Source: DAOTTX01 sp034437515 (GTDB lineage: Bacteria; Chloroflexota; Anaerolineae; Aggregatilineales; Phototrophicaceae). Taken from it: DNA of 28,600 nt. The position numbers and the translations under genes are program-made. A model generated the notes under the pieces. It was not told where the DNA came from. It did not search any database and saw only the letters and a list, made by a program, of their open reading frames with translations. Of this stretch, positions 23,704 to 28,600 are shown one piece after another (position 1 is the stretch's first letter; each line of letters opens with the position of its first letter). Location of the stretch: contig DAOTTX010000330.1 of assembly GCA_034437515.1 (NCBI GenBank), forward strand, positions 1 through 28,600, written 5' to 3'.

Positions 23704-23720
23704 GTCGTCTATTCTCGCAC

Positions 23721-23758
23721 ACGCGACCAATACGCCAGCATCATGTGATTGGTCGCGT
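23721..23758. terminator. perfect hairpin after the amylase gene
   Basis: ACGCGACCAAT (23721-23731) and ATTGGTCGCGT (23748-23758) form a perfect 11-base stem around a 16-base loop, 17 bases after the stop codon. No T run follows, so it is either a weak terminator, an mRNA-end stabiliser or a binding site. The remaining gap to 23949 is AT-rich with no supported gene. Confidence 0.5.
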
Positions 23759-23949
23759 AAACTACGCATGAGCCGCAGTTGTGGCAAACGCATTTGTGCG
23801 ATCACTTCAGCGAAACTCGAACAAAAACATCACGCAGATCACTCACTTCGGTCAACTCTTCGTTTTGCCTATAACCGGATTTGCAACGCAGCGAAAGTCA
23901 AGCGCGTATACATAACAAAGACCAAAATAAAACACACGGAGCGCAAGCG

Positions 23950-24702
23950 ATGAACGAGCAAATCAAACAACTCTACGAAGAAAACAAACAAAATCCGGTG
24001 GCCTGGGTGCTTATCGGCATTGGCCTGATGATCTTGATCGGCGGGCTGTGGCCGCTGTTCATCTTGCTGCCAGGGCTTGCGCTGGTGTTCGCGGCGACCC
24101 AGGGCGGCAAATCCAGCACCGGCTTGATCTTCCCCGGCGCAGTGATCGCAGGTACTGGTGCCATCTTGTTCGTGCAGAACCTCACCGGACATTTCGAGAG
24201 CTGGGCCTACGCATGGACGCTCTACCCCGTGTTCGTCGGGTTGGCGATGCGCTATCATGGTGAACGAACCGGAAAACACGACGAGGTCAGCACCGGTCAG
24301 GGCATGGTCAAGAACGGCCTGATGGCGTTCGCTGGTTTCGCGCTGTTCTTTGAACTGTTGATCTTCCAGAGTTTGAGCGCGTGGCTACTGCTGGCGGCGG
24401 GTGCGGGTCTGCTATGGTGGAACGGGCGCATCAGCCTTGGTGAGAAGGACGCCGAATACAAGCAACAGGTACGTGACTTCATCAAAGAGAAGCGTGAGCA
24501 GGTCAACATGACCATCAGCGATGACGTCGCACAAGCCTCAGCGGAGCCGACCAAGCAGAAGAATCAAGGCGACCCCGGCGCGGTGATTAACCCTGATCTG
24601 CAACGACAGATCAAAGAGGCGCTCGCGGAGGACGACACCGAAGCCGAGACCGAGGAAGCTAAATCTAACTCCAACCGGGTGCGTATCCCTATCGAGGAAT
24701 AG
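23950..24702 (+). CDS. multi-spanning membrane protein with acidic C-terminal tail
   Basis: This is a 250-residue protein. A short polar N-terminus (MNEQIKQLYEENKQNPVAW) is followed by about five to six hydrophobic helices between 17 and 155. The first pair (WVLIGIGLMILIGGLWPLFI) resembles the LiaI/LiaF-type N-terminal membrane region. The last 90 residues are charged and probably cytoplasmic, with a coiled-coil-like helix (YKQQVRDFIKEKREQVN) and an acidic end rich in Glu and Asp. No catalytic motif is seen, and the full LiaF domain is not present. The ATG at 23950 is chosen for the GGAG upstream and because in-frame sequence before it is low in coding quality. The function is unknown; an envelope-stress role is only suggested by the helix pattern. 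Confidence 0.8.
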   Translation: MNEQIKQLYEENKQNPVAWVLIGIGLMILIGGLWPLFILLPGLALVFAATQGGKSSTGLIFPGAVIAGTGAILFVQNLTGHFESWAYAWTLYPVFVGLAMRYHGERTGKHDEVSTGQGMVKNGLMAFAGFALFFELLIFQSLSAWLLLAAGAGLLWWNGRISLGEKDAEYKQQVRDFIKEKREQVNMTISDDVAQASAEPTKQKNQGDPGAVINPDLQRQIKEALAEDDTEAETEEAKSNSNRVRIPIEE

Positions 24703-24719
24703 CCCAGGTCGGTCGAGAA

Positions 24720-24780
24720 GACGTGAGAACCGGAGATGATTTCCCTTGAAACTCTCTCTCCGGGATCACGTCATGTCTTT
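24720..24780 (+). terminator. long interrupted hairpin terminator between convergent genes
   Basis: GACGTGA (24720-24726) pairs with TCACGTC (24766-24772), and CCGGAGA (24730-24736) with TCTCCGG (24757-24763). Together they make a two-part 14-base stem with a small internal loop and a 20-base end loop. ATGTCTTTT follows. It lies 18 bases after the stop of the membrane-protein gene. Confidence 0.65.
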
Positions 24781-24861
24781 TGCGATACCCAGATGTACGC
24801 CCATTGGCTGATTTGCGCTAACGACTGTACGTTTGGATGTCATGAGCAGCGCCTCGAACGA

Positions 24862-25671
24862 TTAATATGGCCCGAAGACATCACCGTCAACATCAAGCAC
24901 GAACACCTGCCCCACCGTCACGTCAGCGAACAGGGTGCCGCCTTCCATTCGTTGCAAGTTGACCCCAATCGTTTGTTCCCCGGTGATGGCAAAGCCCATG
25001 CCCTGCCGGATGTCGGGGTAAGTCGTCCAAACCGCTGCGAAGATCCCCGCCGGGCCTTGAAAACCCTCCGGCACGTTAATGGCGACTGGCGTCAGATCGG
25101 CGGGCGGTTGTTCGACAAACCAGAATTCGCCAACTTCACCCAATTGCCCCGGTGAGATGGCCCACATCGCACCGGTATCTGGATTGAAATACATCGCACC
25201 ATCCTCGAATACTTGAATCGACCCATTGAAGCCGAAACTCTGCTGGATCGGGCAACCCATCCGATTTTGGAGATTACGCTGTCCGGCCCAGGTCGTCCCG
25301 AAGACGGTATCAATCGGAATCGCGCATAATAGCGGTGTGTCGCCGGGTTGGGCGCGGGTCGGCAGGTCGAGCGCGTCGAGCGTCGGGGCGGCATTTTGCA
25401 CCAGCAGATCGACTTCTGCCTTACCGAGAAAGACACCGACATAGGGCGTTGGGGAAGCGGTCGGCTGGGCCGGTGCGCGAGTCGGACGAGCAGGGGCGGC
25501 CTGCGCGGTTGCGGTGAGGTCGGTCGTGTTGGGCATCTGCGTGGGTGCGAGTGTAGCGATACGCTTCGCCAGTACGATCTCGGTCGGTGGTGGCGTGCTG
25601 TCGTCCTCGGTGCCGCACGCGGCAAGCAATAGCAGCACCACGAGAATCCCAACCAGGCGAAAAATACGCAT
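24862..25671 (-). CDS. secreted lipoprotein of unknown function
   Basis: A 269-residue protein beginning MRIFRLVGILVVLLLLAAC, a classic lipoprotein signal with lipobox LAAC and the acylated Cys at residue 19. Residues about 45-90 form a Thr/Pro/Ala-rich linker (ATLAPTQMPNTTDLTATAQ, RPTASPTPYVG), common in Chloroflexota lipoproteins. The rest is a beta-rich domain with two cysteines (LLCAIPIDT and NRMGCPIQQS), likely disulfide-bonded, and phrases such as IQVFEDGAMYFNPDTGAMWA that resemble LGFP-like repeats. The frame stays open 360 bases further upstream, but only because a 48-base tandem repeat contains no stop; the signal peptide fixes the true start at 25671. The function is unknown. Confidence 0.8.
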   Translation of the reverse strand: MRIFRLVGILVVLLLLAACGTEDDSTPPPTEIVLAKRIATLAPTQMPNTTDLTATAQAAPARPTRAPAQPTASPTPYVGVFLGKAEVDLLVQNAAPTLDALDLPTRAQPGDTPLLCAIPIDTVFGTTWAGQRNLQNRMGCPIQQSFGFNGSIQVFEDGAMYFNPDTGAMWAISPGQLGEVGEFWFVEQPPADLTPVAINVPEGFQGPAGIFAAVWTTYPDIRQGMGFAITGEQTIGVNLQRMEGGTLFADVTVGQVFVLDVDGDVFGPY

Positions 25672-25710
25672 AACGGGTGATTCCGCGCCGCCTCCCGGCT
25701 CCGTATCACA

Positions 25711-25929
25711 CTGGCTCGCTGCACTGCACAAGTCCCCAGGCCGCTTGTGTGTATAGTGTCGGGTCGCCGCACTGCTTAAGTTCCCAGGCCGCTTGTGCGT
25801 ATGGTGTCGGGTCGCCGCACTGCTCAAGTCCCCAGGCCGCTTGTGTGTATAGTGTCGGGTCGCTGACCTGCTTAAGTCCCCAGGCCGCTTGTGTGTATAG
25901 TGTCGGGTCGCCGACCTGCTTAAGTCCCC
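25711..25929. repeat. 48-base tandem repeat, four full units plus partial ends
   Basis: Units begin with AAGTCCCCAGG (or AAGTTCCCAGG) at 25730, 25778, 25826 and 25874, exactly 48 bases apart, and continue CCGCTTGTGTGTATAGTGTC. A partial unit precedes 25730 and a truncated fifth begins at 25922, where it passes into a REP-like palindrome. Because 48 is a multiple of three, spurious open frames run through on both strands (16-residue repeats), but no gene is supported. The whole 25672-25975 gap between the lipoprotein and the GT-C gene consists essentially of this array and the palindrome. Confidence 0.9.
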
Positions 25930-25966
25930 TCTCCCCTTGTGGGAGAGGGGATTTAGGGGTGAGGGG
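25926..25966. repeat. REP-like palindromic element
   Basis: CCCCTCTCCC (25926-25935) and GGGAGAGGGG (25941-25950) form a perfect 10-base stem with a CTTGT loop. The tail ATTTAGGGGTGAGGGG completes the element. This type of CCCTCTCCC/GGGAGAGGG palindrome with an AGGGGTGAGGG tail is a widespread dispersed intergenic repeat in diverse bacteria. It sits 10 bases beyond the stop of the GT-C gene ending at 25976 and could act as that gene's transcript end. Confidence 0.8.
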
Positions 25967-25975
25967 GGAAAGGTT

Positions 25976-27823
25976 TTACACATCACACACCACCGGAAGT
26001 TCATATTCATGTACGTTTTCAAAACCGCCACTATCAGTGGTGCGATACATGCCGTAACGCACCCAGGCCACCTGTGCCGGTTCGACTGCCAGCGTGTAGA
26101 TGTCGCGCACCTGCTCCCCCGCTTGCCATGTCGTCAGCGGACGCCAGCCGTAAACCGGCGCGAAGCTATCCGCTTGTGCCACCGGCGGCGAGTCCAGTGT
26201 CGGCAGCGCGTGGACGAAGACACTCAAGTTCTCGTCAGGCGTGGTTCCGCTGTGCCACGTCACATCCAGGACGAGCCGGTCGCGCTCACAGGTCAGGTGT
26301 TCGTCGGCGACGGTGAGTACCGGTGGGGCGCTGTCGTTGATGCGCGGCGTGGTTGCCAGGGCGACGATTCCCGGCGCGGCGGCATAGGGATAAACCGGCG
26401 CACCGAGGCGGTCTTCCCACCAGGGCAGCGGTTGGTTAAAGCGTGTGTATTCCGGGGTGACCAGTAAGCCGTCGATGCGGCTGTAGTCCGCTTTGTCATC
26501 GACCACATCAAGGTGAGTCAGGTCGTCGCGGATGGCGTGCGCGAAGCTGACCGCGAAATAGCGTGGCCCCCACGCGAGCATCACGGTCGAGTCTGCCGGT
26601 GCAGTGCGGACTTGCTCGACCGTTTCTAACCCGGTCGGGTCGGAGGTGAGGTCATCGACGAAGCCGTAATTTTGCGTCACCGCCGCGCCGACCAGCAGCA
26701 GTGCCATCACCGCGATGCTCGCCGCCGGTAGCGTGTTGTTCTGTCCTGCGTCTTCTGAGGATGTCGGGTCGAGCAGGGCGGCGGCGAAGAACAGCCAACC
26801 GAACGCCAGACTGACCACGACATGCAAGATCAACGCGGAAAGTACATCGCTGTAAAGCACCACATGGAACACGTAAGACACCGCGCCCAGCAGGGCAAAG
26901 GTCGCCCCCGCCAGACGATAACGCGGCATCCGCAGCGCCAGCAGCAAACCGACCACGCCGATCATCAAGCCGGGCAGGGTCAAATCGGTGAGCAATACCT
27001 CGTTAATGATCTGAAAATTCGACGCCAGCGCATCTACACTTTCCGGCGGGCCGATGAACCGTGACGCCTCACGCCCGATGAACTCATCCCACAGGCCGCT
27101 GAGCGTGCCCGGTTGTCCGTAGACCCAATCCGCACCGGCGCGTGCCCGCAAATACAGATAGATATACGGCAAGAACCCCAGCAACCCCAGCAACAGACTC
27201 ACACCGACCGTCTGCGCCAGCTTACCCCGTTCACGCGGGAAGTGAATCGACGTCGCCAGCAGCAACGCGGGGATCATGGTAATAAACGCTCGGTGATGGG
27301 CGACCGCGACCCCGCCAACCAGCGCCAGCCAGTAAATCCGTCCCTTGATTTGCCCGCGCCATAACGCAAGGCATAGCAAGACCATCATCAGCATGGTGCC
27401 GAAGGTGTAAATCTCCGCGATGGTGAAATGCACCCACACCGAGCGCACCAACCCCAGCAGCAGTGTCATCAGCGCCGCCAGCCACGCCCGCCCACTCAGA
27501 TGCAGCGCCAGCGCGTAGGCTAGCACCAGCGTGACCGCGCCCCACAGCATCGACACCAGCGCCGGAGCCACCACCGGGTCTACGCCGACCGTGCGCAGGA
27601 CGGCGGTTAGCACGTTGCCGGTGATGACGTAATGCGGGTAGCCGGTGGCGTGCAGCGTGCCCCACACGTTGAGCACGATCTGTGTCTCGCCCACGTCGAT
27701 CATATAATAATGGCTGGAACCGTTGGGGATGGTTTGCAGCGTAGAAACATACAGAACTGCCAGAATTCCCCCGACGATAGCCAACCAGAAGATGGTCTTT
27801 TGTCGTTCGCTTAGTCGTCTCAT
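25976..27823 (-). CDS. DUF2723/GT-C-type membrane protein
   Basis: A 615-residue protein with about 11-12 membrane helices (residues 10 to about 395). After helix 1 the acidic motif Asp43-Val-Gly-Glu46 and the following HATGYPHYV (His58, Gly61-Tyr-Pro63) match the DUF2723 family (TMEM260-related; members include protein O-mannosyltransferases of the GT-C fold). Its likely role is sugar transfer from a lipid-linked donor outside the membrane, but the acceptor is unknown. Residues about 497-615 are a soluble beta domain (LSVFVHALPTLDSPPVAQAD, RYGMYRTTDSGG) resembling that of the GT-C protein at 5522. The ribosome site is weak. The gene is divergent from the peroxiredoxin gene across 90 bases and ends next to the REP-like element. 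Confidence 0.82.
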   Translation of the reverse strand: MRRLSERQKTIFWLAIVGGILAVLYVSTLQTIPNGSSHYYMIDVGETQIVLNVWGTLHATGYPHYVITGNVLTAVLRTVGVDPVVAPALVSMLWGAVTLVLAYALALHLSGRAWLAALMTLLLGLVRSVWVHFTIAEIYTFGTMLMMVLLCLALWRGQIKGRIYWLALVGGVAVAHHRAFITMIPALLLATSIHFPRERGKLAQTVGVSLLLGLLGFLPYIYLYLRARAGADWVYGQPGTLSGLWDEFIGREASRFIGPPESVDALASNFQIINEVLLTDLTLPGLMIGVVGLLLALRMPRYRLAGATFALLGAVSYVFHVVLYSDVLSALILHVVVSLAFGWLFFAAALLDPTSSEDAGQNNTLPAASIAVMALLLVGAAVTQNYGFVDDLTSDPTGLETVEQVRTAPADSTVMLAWGPRYFAVSFAHAIRDDLTHLDVVDDKADYSRIDGLLVTPEYTRFNQPLPWWEDRLGAPVYPYAAAPGIVALATTPRINDSAPPVLTVADEHLTCERDRLVLDVTWHSGTTPDENLSVFVHALPTLDSPPVAQADSFAPVYGWRPLTTWQAGEQVRDIYTLAVEPAQVAWVRYGMYRTTDSGGFENVHEYELPVVCDV

Positions 27824-27913
27824 GCCGCGTAGGATACCACAGTCTCATCGGGTTTTCAGGGGAAGGCTGTACACTGACGAGGATATTTTTGCACCTGGAG
27901 AGAAGGAACTGCT

Positions 27914-28375
27914 ATGCCCAAAATCGGCGAACCTGCACCCAATTTCACCCTGCCCAACCAGGACGGCGAGACGGTCAACCTCAGTGATTATCGCGGTCAG
28001 AAGGTGGTCATCTTCGCTTTCCCCAAAGCGGATACCCCCGGCTGCACCGCGCAGGCGTGCGGCTTTCGGGATGCCTTCCCGCAAATCGACGCCGGTAACG
28101 CGGTCGTTCTCGGCGTCAGCGCGGATACGCCCGCTGACCTCAAGGCGTGGCAGCAAAGCCAGAACCTGCCTTACGCTCTGCTTTCTGATGCTGATCACAC
28201 CATGCTCGATGCCTGGGGTGCCTGGGGCGATCTGTCGTTTAAGGGGCGCACGTTCCAGGCCCCGCTGCGCTCGTTCTGGGTCATCGACGAAACCGGCACG
28301 GTGATCGCTGGACAGGTGCGCATCACGCCCGATGAAAGTGTGGCACAGGCCCTCTCCGCCCTCGATAAGGCGTGA
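27914..28375 (+). CDS. bcp: PrxQ/Bcp thioredoxin-dependent peroxiredoxin
   Basis: A 153-residue cytoplasmic protein of the BCP/PrxQ family. The peroxidatic Cys44 sits in FPKADTPGCTAQACGFRD and the resolving Cys49 five residues later, the atypical two-cysteine arrangement of this family. Thr41-Pro42 and a downstream Arg (PLRSFWVID) complete the active site. It reduces hydrogen peroxide and organic or lipid hydroperoxides using thioredoxin. The length is normal and the start is clear, with GAGAAGGA about 8 bases before the ATG. It stands alone between the divergent GT-C gene and an apparently empty stretch. Confidence 0.95.
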   Translation: MPKIGEPAPNFTLPNQDGETVNLSDYRGQKVVIFAFPKADTPGCTAQACGFRDAFPQIDAGNAVVLGVSADTPADLKAWQQSQNLPYALLSDADHTMLDAWGAWGDLSFKGRTFQAPLRSFWVIDETGTVIAGQVRITPDESVAQALSALDKA

Positions 28376-28600
28376 TGGTTCACAAACCCCAGGTGACAAT
28401 TATAAGTAACCCCAGTGTTAAGATTAGTGAGACGTTTGACTGTGTCGGCAGAAGTCTGTTGGAAGAAGCGCTGGCAAGCATGCTCAAGCCAATACCTTCG
28501 CCAATTAAGCGGCAGATCGATCAGATTGGCTAGCGTGAATGGCACTGAAGCATGTTAATCGTCGCCAAATACGAGAAATTAAATGCTCATCGGGTGGATT
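28376..28600. other. terminal stretch without a supported gene
   Basis: The last 225 bases are more AT-rich than the neighbours. Two copies of ACCCCAG lie 23 bases apart near the start (about 28386 and 28409). A minus-strand open frame enters from 28545 (MPFTLANLIDLPLNWRRYW and onward) and runs into the peroxiredoxin gene in antisense. I cannot assign it; it may be chance, or debris of a mobile element. Confidence 0.3.

Noticed and set aside
23768..23953. 61-codon frame in the gap after the amylase
   Set aside because: It is basic and low in complexity with no ribosome site. It overlaps the start of the membrane-protein gene and shows no family features.
25711..25929. CRISPR-like array
   Set aside because: The period of 48 bases is entirely repeat with no unique spacers, and no cas genes are present.
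25672..26031. N-terminal extension of the lipoprotein frame made of 16-residue repeats
   Set aside because: It is produced by the 48-base tandem repeat lacking stops. A perfect lipoprotein signal peptide starts at 25671, so the extension would bury it.
25677..26057. Plus-strand open frame with repeated GSPHCLSSQAACVYSV-like units
   Set aside because: It is the opposite-strand reading of the same tandem repeat, with no ribosome site, and it runs into the antisense of the GT-C gene.
28195..28545. 116-codon minus-strand frame at the right edge
   Set aside because: More than half is antisense to the peroxiredoxin gene. The rest is too short to assign, so it is kept only as a low-interest note.
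1..28600. tRNA genes, prophage, toxin-antitoxin or defence systems
   Set aside because: No tRNA-like cloverleaf, integrase, transposase, nuclease/helicase set or toxin pair was recognised on either strand. A covariance and profile search would be needed to exclude them firmly.

Overview
The window looks like chromosomal DNA of a free-living, GC-rich (roughly 55-60% by eye) bacterium, most probably Chloroflexota (Anaerolineae-like). That placement is inference. It rests on a Thr/Pro-rich lipoprotein linker, glycosyltransferase-C (GT-C) membrane proteins with a soluble C-terminal beta domain, GAF/LiaS-type kinases, a large secreted metalloprotease with type-3 thrombospondin calcium repeats, strong AGGAG ribosome sites, and no outer-membrane biogenesis genes. 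No phage, CRISPR, defence or intact transposon genes were seen. I did not find a clear undescribed system; the less ordinary points are listed as findings.

Layout. 1-70 is the 3' end of a 5S rRNA. 182-4638 is a co-oriented block: a small membrane protein, formyltetrahydrofolate deformylase (purU), a DUF2007 protein, a P1/DmpA-NylC-type self-processing peptidase, a DUF1028 protein and an MFS transporter whose start codon is unclear. 4800-8835 is a tight three-gene unit: OmpR-type regulator, GT-C membrane protein, PAS histidine kinase. 8881-9750 (minus) is a double-hotdog thioesterase, followed by a broken fragment of 4-hydroxyphenylpyruvate dioxygenase (9918-10169, minus). 10250-13585 (minus) encodes a secreted ~1,110-residue zinc metalloprotease with a recognisable promoter and terminator.

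13853-14820 holds a hypothetical protein and an OsmC-type peroxidase, each ended by a hairpin terminator. 14893-17930 holds an agmatine-deiminase-family enzyme, a GAF histidine kinase 12 bases downstream, and a NarL-type regulator pointing toward the kinase and overlapping it by 4 bases. 18216-21955 holds a CBS-pair protein, an unrecognised 309-residue protein and a soluble four-PAS histidine kinase, the last two again meeting tail to tail with a 4-base overlap. 22096-23703 is a secreted GH13 alpha-amylase; 23950-24702 is a multi-spanning membrane protein; 24862-25671 (minus) is a lipoprotein.

25711-25966 is a 48-base-period tandem repeat running into a REP-like palindrome. 25976-27823 (minus) is a second GT-C protein, of the DUF2723 type, and 27914-28375 is a PrxQ/Bcp peroxiredoxin. 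The last 225 bases hold no gene I can support.

Themes: signalling is dense (three histidine kinases, two response regulators, one CBS protein). Two thiol peroxidases suggest an aerobic or oxidant-exposed life. The secreted amylase, metalloprotease, P1 peptidase and MFS transporter fit a heterotroph feeding on polymers and peptides.
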